Notes under the pieces: generated by a model
Database searches by the model: none
What the model was told of the DNA's origin: nothing
The model's input: only the letters and a program-made list of their open reading frames with translations
Translations under genes and position numbers: made by a program
NCBI GenBank assembly: GCA_023460975.1
Contig: JAEWOG010000023.1
Location: forward strand, 1 to 64,000
Direction: 5' to 3'
From: Actinomycetes bacterium
GTDB taxonomy: Bacteria; Actinomycetota; Actinomycetes; Propionibacteriales; Nocardioidaceae
DNA length: 64,000 nucleotides
In this document: piece after piece, positions 18,333 through 26,620 of the stretch
Position numbering within the stretch: the first letter of the stretch is position 1
How the letters are laid out: every line of letters starts with the position of its first letter

Positions 18333-19169
18333 ATGCCCCGCAACGCCGAGGAACTGGTCGAGGTCCTCGCACTCAAGGAGTGCGGCCCCGACCGCTTCGA
18401 GGGTGCCCTGCCTCGTCGTACGCAGCTTCACCGTCTCTACGGCGGGCTCATGTTCGCCCAGAGCTACCTGGCCGCGGCCCGGACGACGGACCCCTCGTAC
18501 GAGGTCCACTCGCTGCACACCACGGTGATCTCGCCGGGTGCGATCGACGTGCCGATGACGTACGAGATCCGCAACGTCCGCGACGGCCGCAACTTCGCGA
18601 CGCGCCTCGTCGAGGGGCGCCAGGACGACCGGCTGGTGTTGACGGGGACGTTCGAGTTCCACCGGCCCGAAGTTGGCCGCGGCCACCAGGACGCGATGCC
18701 GCTCGATCTGCCGGGGCCGTACGAGACCCCGAAGCGTCAGCCCGCCGACCCCGCCAACGATGAGTGGGGATGCATGGACTTCCGGCGCGCCGACGGGGGT
18801 GCGGGCGAGCCCGAGCACGGCGAGCGGCCGGGGTGGCAGCGCTACTGGTTCCGCCTCAACGGCGACCTGGGTGAGGACCCGGTGCTGCAGACGGCTGCGC
18901 TGATCTACGCCTCCGACATGTCGCTCATGGGGGCGGCGCTCGCGCCCCACGGGCTGCGGGCGGGAGACGCACGGACCATGATCGCCACGCTCAACCACTC
19001 GATGTGGTTCCACCACTCCCACCCGGTGCACGAGTGGTGGCTCTATGACCAGCACTCTCCGGCGAGCGCGCACGGGCGCGGGCTGTCGTTCGCGTCGATC
19101 TTCGCTGCGGACGGCACCCTCACCACGTCGGTGGCGCAGGAGGCGGTGCTGCGGCCGAACGCAGTCTGA
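18333..19169 (+). CDS. tesB: acyl-CoA thioesterase II (TesB family)
   Basis: A 278-residue double-hotdog thioesterase that hydrolyses acyl-CoA. It begins with ELVEVLALKECGPDRFEG, and the first hotdog has QLHRLYGGLMFAQSYLAA. The second has LIYASDMSLMGAALAPH, TLNHSMWFHH with the catalytic Asp/Thr/Gln region, and the terminal SFASIFAADGTLTTSVAQEA. ATG 18333 has GGAGG at 18324-18328. It lies 74 nt after ybdD. A hairpin repeat follows six bases past its stop. Confidence 0.92.
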   Translation: MPRNAEELVEVLALKECGPDRFEGALPRRTQLHRLYGGLMFAQSYLAAARTTDPSYEVHSLHTTVISPGAIDVPMTYEIRNVRDGRNFATRLVEGRQDDRLVLTGTFEFHRPEVGRGHQDAMPLDLPGPYETPKRQPADPANDEWGCMDFRRADGGAGEPEHGERPGWQRYWFRLNGDLGEDPVLQTAALIYASDMSLMGAALAPHGLRAGDARTMIATLNHSMWFHHSHPVHEWWLYDQHSPASAHGRGLSFASIFAADGTLTTSVAQEAVLRPNAV

Positions 19170-19174
19170 CCTGC

Positions 19175-19222
19175 GGACGTCATACGTTCAGCGGCAGCGG
19201 GTGCGCCGACCGGATGACGTCC
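19175..19222. repeat. hairpin repeat element, copy 1
   Basis: Arms GGACGTCATACG (19175-19186) and CGGATGACGTCC (19211-19222) pair with one mismatch around a 24-base loop containing CAGCGGCAGCGGGTGCGCCG. The same 20-base loop core and arms recur at 20201-20254. It lies between the converging thioesterase and PLDc_N genes and may act as a terminator. Confidence 0.85.
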
Positions 19223-19229
19223 GGTGGGG

Positions 19230-19460
19230 TCAGGCGGCGCCGTCGGCCTTCCGGCGTCCCCACAGCAGGTAGGCCACTGGGCCCACCGGCTGGACGAAGC
19301 TCATCAGGCCCCACAGCGGCTTCGGGCCGCGTACGGACTCCGCGGGCCGCTTCGCCAGATCGCGCAGCGCGATCGTGGTGACGACGGTCTCGAGGACTCC
19401 GCCGACGACGACGAGCTTCTGTTGCGTGGGGGTCAGGTCGGACCACTTCTTCTTCGCCAT
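19230..19460 (-). CDS. small membrane protein, PLDc_N-like (phospholipase D-nuclease N-terminal domain)
   Basis: A 76-residue protein. A basic, hydrophilic N-terminus (MAKKKWSDLTPTQQK) is followed by one helix around VVVGGVLETVVTTIAL and a second hydrophobic stretch in the pattern PLWGLMSFVQPVGPVAYLLWGRR, which is typical of PLDc_N proteins. Function unknown. Start ATG 19460; no strong Shine-Dalgarno. Confidence 0.75.
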   Translation of the reverse strand: MAKKKWSDLTPTQQKLVVVGGVLETVVTTIALRDLAKRPAESVRGPKPLWGLMSFVQPVGPVAYLLWGRRKADGAA

Positions 19461-19472
19461 GCTGTGAGCCTA

Positions 19473-19505
19473 GGGGCACAGGGCACAGGGCACAGGGCAC
19501 AGGGC
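19473..19505. repeat. 7-bp tandem repeat (GGGCACA)
   Basis: Four and a half copies of the heptamer GGGCACA lie just upstream of the PLDc_N-like gene (start at 19460, minus strand), in its presumed promoter/leader region. Copy number could vary by slippage. Confidence 0.85.
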
Positions 19506-19523
19506 GTCCGGGGTCCCCGGGGT

Positions 19524-20138
19524 TCAGCGGCTGCGGTCGACGTCGAGCGCGTCGAGGATCTCGCTCCCGCCCGCGAACACCCCTCCGACGGTGCCCTCCT
19601 GGTGGGGCGCCCCCGCGGGGGTCGTGTGGGGGTCGTCGGTGAGCCGGACGTCCCGGCACCCGAAGTCGTTGATGAGGACGCCGGTGAGGTCGCCGTCGTG
19701 GCTGGAGACGACCAACCATTGCGGGCCGAGTTCCTCGGTGCAGGCGCGGTCGGGTGCGGCCGGCTCGAGATCCTGCAGTGCCTCGTGGAGGCGGGAGAGT
19801 GTGGCCTCGTCGACGGGTTGGGGCTGCCCGGCAAGCGCCCACCCCGACTCACCGAGCTCGTACTTGCACACCCACGCCTCGTGCGGTTCGAGGAAGTACG
19901 GCTCCTCATCGGGCGCCTCCTCGCGCCCTGCACCCTCGACGGTCGCCTCGAGGGGGCACGGCTCCCCGCCGGCATCGGCGAGTTCATTCGTACGCAGTTG
20001 CGGCGCCTGCGGGGGCGCTGTAGTCGAACCGCACCCGGTCAGGGTCAGGCCCGCGATCGCCAGGGCGGCGACTGCGCGTACGAGCGTCTGAGCCCAGCGT
20101 CGGGCGGCGGGGAGGAGGTCCGTTGTGCTCGGCGACAT
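19524..20138 (-). CDS. hypothetical lipoprotein
   Basis: A 204-residue protein of unknown function. A signal peptide (RAVAALAIAGLTLTGC) ends in a lipobox with the cysteine near residue 36, followed by a short disordered linker. The mature part is acidic with four further cysteines (EPCPLEA, AWVCKYE, DRACTEE, DFGCRDV) that could form two disulphides. The start is ATG 20138; the long n-region before the hydrophobic core suggests a later start is possible. The second hairpin repeat lies upstream. Confidence 0.7.
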   Translation of the reverse strand: MSPSTTDLLPAARRWAQTLVRAVAALAIAGLTLTGCGSTTAPPQAPQLRTNELADAGGEPCPLEATVEGAGREEAPDEEPYFLEPHEAWVCKYELGESGWALAGQPQPVDEATLSRLHEALQDLEPAAPDRACTEELGPQWLVVSSHDGDLTGVLINDFGCRDVRLTDDPHTTPAGAPHQEGTVGGVFAGGSEILDALDVDRSR

Positions 20139-20200
20139 GGCGGTACGACGCCCTCGCTGGCGTCGAGGTTCCTTGGGACGGGTGCGGGTCTGGCCGCCTC

Positions 20201-20254
20201 CCCGAACGTCATACGACCAGCGGCAGCGGGTGCGCCGTACGTATGACGTCCGGG
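20201..20254. repeat. hairpin repeat element, copy 2
   Basis: Arms CCCGAACGTCATACG (20201-20215) and CGTATGACGTCCGGG (20240-20254) pair with one mismatch. The 24-base loop includes the same CAGCGGCAGCGGGTGCGCCG (20218-20237) as copy 1 at 19189-19208. It lies downstream of the acyl-CoA ligase gene (minus strand) and upstream of the lipoprotein gene, so it could terminate the ligase operon. Confidence 0.85.
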
Positions 20255-20261
20255 GGTCGCG

Positions 20262-21806
20262 TCACTTCTCGCGGAGCAAGTAGCGCTGCACCTTGCCCGA
20301 GGGGGTCTTCGGCAGCGCGTCGACGAAGTGCACGAGCCGGGGATAGGCGTGCTTGGAGTAGTCCTCCCGGACGAGCACCTTGAGCTCCTCGCCCAGTTCG
20401 TCGGTGGGTTCGACTCCCTCGGCCAACACCACGAACGCCTCGACCTGCTCGCCCCGTACGCCCTCGGGGTCGGGGCGGCCCACCACGGCCACGTCCACGA
20501 CAGCGGGGTGCTTGATGAGCGCCGACTCGACGTCGAACGGGCCGATCCGGTAGCCGGCCGCCAGGATGACGTCGTCGTCGCGGGCAGTGAAGTAGAGGAA
20601 CCCGTCCTCGTCGATCCGGCCGGTGTCGGCGGTCAGGTACCACCGTCCGTCCTCGCTGAATCGCTCCGCCGACTTCTCGGGAGCGCCCAGGTAGCCGGTG
20701 AACCACAGCAGCGGGGAGGCCGTACGGTCCAGTGCGATCTGACCGTCGACAACACCGGCGGCGTAGCCAGCCATGGCCGGACCCATCGAGCCCTCGCGCA
20801 GCGGCTGGAACCGGTCGGGGTGCCAGTCGTTGCAGATCGTCATGCCGGTCTCGGTCTGGCCGTAGTGGTCGCGCACCTGGGTGCCGAGCGTCGCGGCCGC
20901 CCACTCGATGACGTCCGGCGTCAGCGGCTCGCCAGCCGAGGACGCGCGACGCAGGCGCACACCCTGCACCGCGTCGCCCTTGCTCAGCGCCCTGTACATC
21001 GTCGGCGCCCCGGCGAAGTTGGTGACGCCGAAGTCCCGCACGATCCGTACGGTCGACTCCGGGGTGAAGCCGCCGACGTACATCAGGTTGCGGCGGCCCG
21101 CGGCCAGCGGCCCGACGACGCCGTAGTAGAGGCCGTACGCCCAGCCGGGGTCGGCGGCGTTCCAGAACACGTCGTCGGCCGTGACGTCCAGCGAGAAGTG
21201 CATGTAGGCGTGGAACGCGGCCAGCGCCCGCGCCGGCACCGGGACCCCCTTGGGCTTGCCGGTCGTGCCGCTGGTGAACAGCAGCAGCGCGGTGCCCTCG
21301 CCGCCCACCGCGACGCTGTCGGTCATCGGCGCTGCGGCGTCGATCGCGGCATCGAATGCGGGGCCGACCTGCAGCACCTCGATGTCGGTGAGCGGGTCCA
21401 GCTTGGAGCGCTGCGACTCCTCGGTGATGACCAGTCGGGCGCCCGAACCCTCGACACGCACCTGGATCGCGCCGGTGGCGAAGGCGGTGAAGAGGGGCAC
21501 GTACGCCGCCCCCAGGCGCCACAGCGCGAGGAGGGTGAGGACCAGTTCCGGGCGCTTGCTCAGCAGCACCGGGACGGCGTCGCCGCGCTTCACGCCGTGC
21601 TCGGCGAGGACCGTCGCCAACCTGCGGGAGCGATCAGCGAGCTCGCCGTAGGTCCACTCGCGTGCTGCGAAGTCGGCGTCGATGAAGGTGAAGGCGACCT
21701 GGTCACGATCGTGGCGGTCGCACGCGAGATGCGCGAGATCGGCCGTGGGGGAGTCGTACGTCTCAAGCCAACTGGCGACGACCTGTTCGGGAGTGGAGGT
21801 GCTCAT
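20262..21806 (-). CDS. acyl-CoA synthetase (AMP-forming)
   Basis: A 514-residue ANL-superfamily ligase that activates a carboxylic acid to acyl-CoA through an acyl-AMP. The P-loop-like motif LLLFTSGTTGKPKGVPVP lies near residue 175. The adenylate-binding region is DHYGQTETGMTICND, the hinge is WYLTADTGRIDEDGFLYF, and the catalytic lysine is in LPKTPSGKVQRYLLRE at the C-terminus. Overall layout resembles medium-chain acyl-CoA synthetases. It is the last gene of the operon started by the acyl-CoA dehydrogenase, 19 nt behind the SDR gene. Confidence 0.92.
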   Translation of the reverse strand: MSTSTPEQVVASWLETYDSPTADLAHLACDRHDRDQVAFTFIDADFAAREWTYGELADRSRRLATVLAEHGVKRGDAVPVLLSKRPELVLTLLALWRLGAAYVPLFTAFATGAIQVRVEGSGARLVITEESQRSKLDPLTDIEVLQVGPAFDAAIDAAAPMTDSVAVGGEGTALLLFTSGTTGKPKGVPVPARALAAFHAYMHFSLDVTADDVFWNAADPGWAYGLYYGVVGPLAAGRRNLMYVGGFTPESTVRIVRDFGVTNFAGAPTMYRALSKGDAVQGVRLRRASSAGEPLTPDVIEWAAATLGTQVRDHYGQTETGMTICNDWHPDRFQPLREGSMGPAMAGYAAGVVDGQIALDRTASPLLWFTGYLGAPEKSAERFSEDGRWYLTADTGRIDEDGFLYFTARDDDVILAAGYRIGPFDVESALIKHPAVVDVAVVGRPDPEGVRGEQVEAFVVLAEGVEPTDELGEELKVLVREDYSKHAYPRLVHFVDALPKTPSGKVQRYLLREK

Positions 21807-21825
21807 GACTCGCTCCGATCGGTTC

Positions 21826-22575
<750 letters not shown>

Positions 22576-22595
22576 GGTGGGTGTGTCCTTCGCGA

Positions 22596-23738
22596 TCAGC
22601 GACCCAGCGCGCGGCCGATGACCAGGCGCTGGATCTGGTTGGTGCCTTCGAAGATCTGCATGACCTTGGTCTCGCGCATGTAGCGCTCGACGGGCCAGTC
22701 CTTGGTATATCCGGCGCCCCCGAGGACCTGCACCGCGTCGGTGGTGACCTTCATGGCGTTGTCGGTGGCGACGAGCTTGGCGACCGAGGCCTCGGTGCCG
22801 TACGGGCGGCCAGCGTCCTTGAGCCGAGCGGCGTGCAGGTAGGTCGCCCGCGCGGAGACGACCGCAGCCTGCATGTCGGCGAGCAGGAACGAGAGTCCTT
22901 GGTGCTCGATGACCGGCTTGCCGAACGCCTCGCGCTCCTTGGCGTACGCCACGGCGGTGTCGAGGGCGCCCTGGGCGACGCCGACGGCGACGGCGGCGAT
23001 CCCGAGGCGGCCCGCATCGAGGCCGGCCAGGGCGATGTTGAGTCCCTTGCCCTCCTCGCCGAGTCGTTGCTCGAGGGGGATGCGGACGTTGTCGAAGAGC
23101 ATCGTCGTGGTCGGCGAGCTCATCAGGCCCATCTTGTCCTCGGGCACGTCGGCGCTGAGGCCGGGAGTGTCCGCGGGGACCAGGAAGCAGGAGATGCCCC
23201 GTGCGCCGTCGTCGGAAGTGCGCGCCATCACCTTGTAGTAGTCGGCGACACCGCCAGAGGTGACCCACGCCTTCGCGCCGTTGAGGACGTACTCGTCGCC
23301 CTCGCGGACCGCGCGGGTGCGCATCGCCGCGGGGTCGGAACCGGCGTGTGCCTCCGAGAGGCAGTACGCGCCGAGCAGGTCGCCGCTGAGCATCTCGGGA
23401 AGCCACCGCTGCTTCTGCTCATCGGTGCCGGCGGTGAAGAGACCGAAGCAGCTCAGCGCGTGCACGCTGGTGGCGACACCGACGGCCGCCCACGCGGAGG
23501 CGATCTCCTCGAGGACCTGGAGGTAGACCTCGTACGGCTGGCCGCCGCCGCCGAACTCCTCCGGGTACGGCAGGCTCAGCAGTCCCGCTTGCCCGAGCGT
23601 CGCGAAGACCTCGGCGGGGAAGCGGTGCTCCCGCTCGGCCTCGTCGACACGCGGACGGAGCTCCTTGTCGACGATCGCGCGGGTCAACTCGATCAGGTCG
23701 GCCGACTCGTCGGTGGGCATCAGGCGGTTCGCGGGCAT
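22596..23738 (-). CDS. acyl-CoA dehydrogenase
   Basis: A 380-residue FAD enzyme that oxidises acyl-CoA to trans-2-enoyl-CoA. Family signatures are AYCLSEAHAGSDPAAMRTRA near 125 and KAWVTSGGVADYY near 155. The catalytic base is the Glu in QIFEGTNQIQR near the C-terminus. It is the first gene of a three-gene operon with the SDR and ligase. ATG 23738 has AGGAGG 6 nt upstream. Its promoter faces the TetR gene across an inverted repeat. Confidence 0.94.
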   Translation of the reverse strand: MPANRLMPTDESADLIELTRAIVDKELRPRVDEAEREHRFPAEVFATLGQAGLLSLPYPEEFGGGGQPYEVYLQVLEEIASAWAAVGVATSVHALSCFGLFTAGTDEQKQRWLPEMLSGDLLGAYCLSEAHAGSDPAAMRTRAVREGDEYVLNGAKAWVTSGGVADYYKVMARTSDDGARGISCFLVPADTPGLSADVPEDKMGLMSSPTTTMLFDNVRIPLEQRLGEEGKGLNIALAGLDAGRLGIAAVAVGVAQGALDTAVAYAKEREAFGKPVIEHQGLSFLLADMQAAVVSARATYLHAARLKDAGRPYGTEASVAKLVATDNAMKVTTDAVQVLGGAGYTKDWPVERYMRETKVMQIFEGTNQIQRLVIGRALGR

Positions 23739-23762
23739 GGGTCCTCCTGGGGATGCGATACG

Positions 23763-23800
23763 GATAACTGTACCCGAGTTGAGTTTCTAGTACACTTATC
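23763..23800. promoter_or_regulatory. putative TetR operator between divergent genes
   Basis: GATAACTGTAC (23763-23773) and GTACACTTATC (23790-23800) are inverted copies with a single mismatch and a 16-bp spacer. The right arm includes TACACT (23791-23796), a plausible -10 placed six bases before the regulator's GTG. This is the position expected for an operator controlling both the regulator and the acyl-CoA dehydrogenase operon. Confidence 0.6.
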
Positions 23801-23802
23801 GG

Positions 23803-24396
23803 GTGAGCCGAGCCACACGACCCCGCCGCAGCGCCCGCCGCGAGCAGCTTCTGGACGGACTGATCGCGATGTTCCTGGCGGAGGGATTCCTGCACCTGTC
23901 CGTGGAGGACCTCGCCGTGCGCCTCAAGTGCTCCAAGTCGACGCTCTACGCCGTCGCGCCGAGCAAGGAGCAGCTCGTCGTCGCGGTCGTACGCGGCTTC
24001 TTCCGCAGGGCGGCCGAGCGCCTCGACGCTCAGCTGGAGCCCATCGTCGACCCGGAGCAGCGCCTGCGCGTCTACCTGCACGGCATCGCCGTCGAGCTGG
24101 CGCCGGCCTCACGTCAGTTCCACGCTGACCTTGAGGCGTTCGCGCCGACCCGCGAGCTCTACGCCCGCAACAGTGAGTGGGCCGCCGCCAACGTGCGCGC
24201 CATGGTCCGCGCCGCAGCGCGCCCGGACCGTCCCGTCGACGCGGTGTTCCTCGGCGGGGTCGCGGCGCTGGTCATCGACGGCATCCAGCGCGGCCGGCTG
24301 AGGGCGCTGACCGACCTCGACGACGCAGAGGCGTACGACGGCCTCGCCGACCTGCTCCTGTCCGGTCTGGCGGGGGCGCCGCGCTCCGGCGAGTGA
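23803..24396 (+). CDS. TetR-family transcriptional regulator
   Basis: A 197-residue repressor-type protein. The N-terminal helix-turn-helix (about 10-60) reads REQLLDGLIAMFLAEGF, then SVEDLAVRLKCSKSTLYAV with the YAV in place of the common YYH. The rest is an all-helical ligand domain. It starts at GTG 23803 with no Shine-Dalgarno and a -10-like TACACT just upstream, so probably leaderless. Divergence from a beta-oxidation operon suggests an acyl-CoA ligand; this is inference. Confidence 0.88.
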   Translation: MSRATRPRRSARREQLLDGLIAMFLAEGFLHLSVEDLAVRLKCSKSTLYAVAPSKEQLVVAVVRGFFRRAAERLDAQLEPIVDPEQRLRVYLHGIAVELAPASRQFHADLEAFAPTRELYARNSEWAAANVRAMVRAAARPDRPVDAVFLGGVAALVIDGIQRGRLRALTDLDDAEAYDGLADLLLSGLAGAPRSGE

Positions 24397-24505
24397 GGCT
24401 GTCCCGTACGACGGGAACCCGCGCCGCGAGTGAGCCGCGCCACACCTAGTGTCGAGTGGTGGGCGACGCGATGGCTCGTCGCCGCGGACGAAGGAGAGCA
24501 CGCGC

Positions 24506-25171
24506 ATGCGTCGCACGCTGGGAGACCTCACCGACGAGGAGTACGCCGCTCAGCGTGACCTCACCACCGCGCTGCGCGATCTGGCGCGCGCGGCCGGGAC
24601 CACGGGCGCGGACGCTGCGACCATCGCGGACGCCGTCGAGGTGGTCAATGACCTGACCGACCGGCTCGCCGTGGGCGGTCACCAGCGGGTCACGCGGGCG
24701 ACCTTCGACGAGCCCGCGCTGTGGGCCCGCAAGGGCGAGTCGGTGCCGATGAACCACCTCAACCCGGCGCACCCGCGCTTCGACATGCACTTCGAGGGGG
24801 ACTTCGCCCGCGCCGCCGAGACAGGCGACATCGTGGGCCTGGTCGCCACGGCCGACCTCGTCGTCGGCGCCCTGTACGAAGGCCCGCCCCACGCGGTCCA
24901 CGGCGGAACCGCAGCGTTCCTGTTGGACTGCATCACCGGTGTGCTCGTCCAGTCCAGCGGCGTCGCCGCCGTGACGGGGGAGCTGACCACGCGGTACGTG
25001 CGCCGCACGCCGCTGGACGAGCCCATCTCGATGCGCGCCGAAGTGACGGGCCGTCGCGGGCGGCTGATCACCGTCGAAGGCACGATCTCCCATCACGGCG
25101 AGGTGTGCGTGCAGGGCAAGGCGCTGTTCGTCGCCATCGAGCGCCCCATGGCGCCCCCTCCCGACGCCTGA
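24506..25171 (+). CDS. hotdog-fold thioesterase (PaaI/4HBT-like)
   Basis: A 221-residue protein with a helical N-terminal half and a C-terminal hotdog domain. The hotdog helix carries GPPHAVHGGTAAFLLDCITG, where the Asp in the helix is a usual catalytic residue of PaaI-like thioesterases, followed by VTGELTTRYVRRTPLDEPI and a terminal GKALFVAI strand. Likely substrate is an acyl-CoA. ATG 24506 has AAGGAG about 9 nt upstream. It follows the TetR gene by 109 nt and ends just before the second repeat array. Confidence 0.82.
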   Translation: MRRTLGDLTDEEYAAQRDLTTALRDLARAAGTTGADAATIADAVEVVNDLTDRLAVGGHQRVTRATFDEPALWARKGESVPMNHLNPAHPRFDMHFEGDFARAAETGDIVGLVATADLVVGALYEGPPHAVHGGTAAFLLDCITGVLVQSSGVAAVTGELTTRYVRRTPLDEPISMRAEVTGRRGRLITVEGTISHHGEVCVQGKALFVAIERPMAPPPDA

Positions 25172-25185
25172 CAGGCCGCCGAAAG

Positions 25186-25532
25186 TCGTTGGTCGAGCTT
25201 TGGTCGTTGGTCGAGCCTGGGCGTGTGGTCGAGCCTGGTCGTTGGTCGAGCCTGTCGAGACCCGGGGTCGTTGGTCGAGCCTGTCGAGACCCATGCGTTG
25301 GTCGAGCCTGTCGAGACCCCTTGGTTTCGACAAGCTCAACCAGCGGGGGTGCGTTGGTCGAGCCTGGTCGTTGGTCGAGCCTGTCGAGACCCAAACGCTG
25401 GTCGAGCCTGTCGAGACCCCTTTGGTTTCGACGAGCTCAACCAGCGGGGGCGTGGTTTCGACGAGCTCAACCAGCGGGGCGCGGTTTCGACGAGCTCAAC
25501 CAGCGGGGCGTGGTTTCGACTAGCTCAACCAG
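25186..25532. repeat. second array of the ~20-bp repeat between convergent genes
   Basis: The same family as at 12531-13117, with the same layout: GTTGGTCGAGCCTGTCGAGACC copies on the left (about five full ones plus half-copies ending GGTCGAGCCTGG) and GGTTTCGACGAGCTCAACCAGCG copies on the right (about five). No gene lies inside. The rightmost copy at about 25511-25533 reads into the exonuclease gene and gives its stop codon. Confidence 0.95.
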
Positions 25533-26541
25533 CGGCGGGAGTCCGGGAGGCCGGTACGCCGGTGAGCACCCGGACGGCCAGGTCGGTGGTTGCCTGCATG
25601 TTGAGGTGGCCGACGACGTGGTTGACCCGGTCGATGTCGAGGGGGAGGAGGCCGGGGCTGCCGGGGACCTCGGGGGTGATGGGCAGTGCGAGGTCGTCGC
25701 GGCCGGACATGATGCGTACGTTGAAGTCGTAGCGCTCCCGCGCGCCCGGAGCCATCAGCCGCTTGACGAGGGAGGCGCCGAGGCGGCGTTCGGAGTTCTC
25801 CGCTGCCCAGTCGTCCAGGGCGGCCACGACGTTGACTCCCTCGCAATGCTCGATGTCGGCCCACACCGCATCCATCGAGCCCACGACGTCGAGCAGGATC
25901 GGTGCGGTCTTCTCGCCGATCCCGGGCACGCCGGGGAGGTTGTCGCTGGTGTCCCCACGCAGCGCCGCGAACTCCAGGTAGTTCTCCGCCCGCACGCCGT
26001 ACATCGCGTACAGCATGGAAGGAGACAGCAGCGGCGAGTTGTGAATGCCACCGTTGATGAGACGGAGCACCTTGGTGTGGTCGCTGATGTGGGCGAAGGA
26101 ATCGCGGTCCGAGGTGATGATGACGCAGTTCCAGTCGTGCTCGGTGGCCCACGTCGCTGCGGACGCGTTGACGTCGTCGGCCTCCAACCCCTCGGGCGTC
26201 AACGTGGCGAGCCCGAGTGCGTCGAGGAGCGCGCCGGCCCGCTCCAACTGCTCGACGAGTTCGGGGTCCTTGGGAGCCCGCCCCGCCTTGTAGTCGGGAT
26301 AGAACTGCTCCCGCACGGAGGCCGTACGGTCGTCCAGGCCGAAGATGACCGCGTCGGGGGCGAACGAGTCGATGGACTCGATGATCTGGCGCAGCATCCC
26401 GTGCAGTGCCCACGCTGGACGGTGCGACCGGTCCAGGTGCCGGGTGTGCGCACGCGCGTGGTGATTGCGGTGCAGCAGCGAGGGCGCGTCCACGGCCAGC
26501 AGGAGCTTGCGCTCGTGAGGAGGTGACGTCGTCCGGTTCAT
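25525..26541 (-). CDS. 5'-3' exonuclease (Pol I N-terminal domain-like)
   Basis: A 338-residue FEN/5'-nuclease homologue like the N-terminal domain of DNA polymerase I, lacking any polymerase part. Metal-binding acidic clusters are visible: LLAVDAPSLLHR near the start, EGLEADDVNASAATWA, VIITSDRDSFAHI, then the H3TH segment RGDTSDNLPGVPGIGEKTA. It could remove flaps or RNA primers. ATG 26541 (MNRTTSPP) was preferred to a start four codons earlier. The C-terminal Ala-Gly-stop is formed by the adjoining repeat. Confidence 0.9.
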   Translation of the reverse strand: MNRTTSPPHERKLLLAVDAPSLLHRNHHARAHTRHLDRSHRPAWALHGMLRQIIESIDSFAPDAVIFGLDDRTASVREQFYPDYKAGRAPKDPELVEQLERAGALLDALGLATLTPEGLEADDVNASAATWATEHDWNCVIITSDRDSFAHISDHTKVLRLINGGIHNSPLLSPSMLYAMYGVRAENYLEFAALRGDTSDNLPGVPGIGEKTAPILLDVVGSMDAVWADIEHCEGVNVVAALDDWAAENSERRLGASLVKRLMAPGARERYDFNVRIMSGRDDLALPITPEVPGSPGLLPLDIDRVNHVVGHLNMQATTDLAVRVLTGVPASRTPAAG

Positions 26542-26620
26542 GCTCCCGGTCACTCTAGTTCTCCCGAGGCACTAGCATGCCGCCGACCGCACGGGCGGTC
26601 GCGGATCGGGGGACAAGTTC

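Noticed and set aside
19473..19505. The GGGCACA tandem repeat as a regulatory iteron or origin
   Set aside because: Only four and a half short copies, no AT-rich region and no replication gene; more likely a slippage-prone microsatellite.
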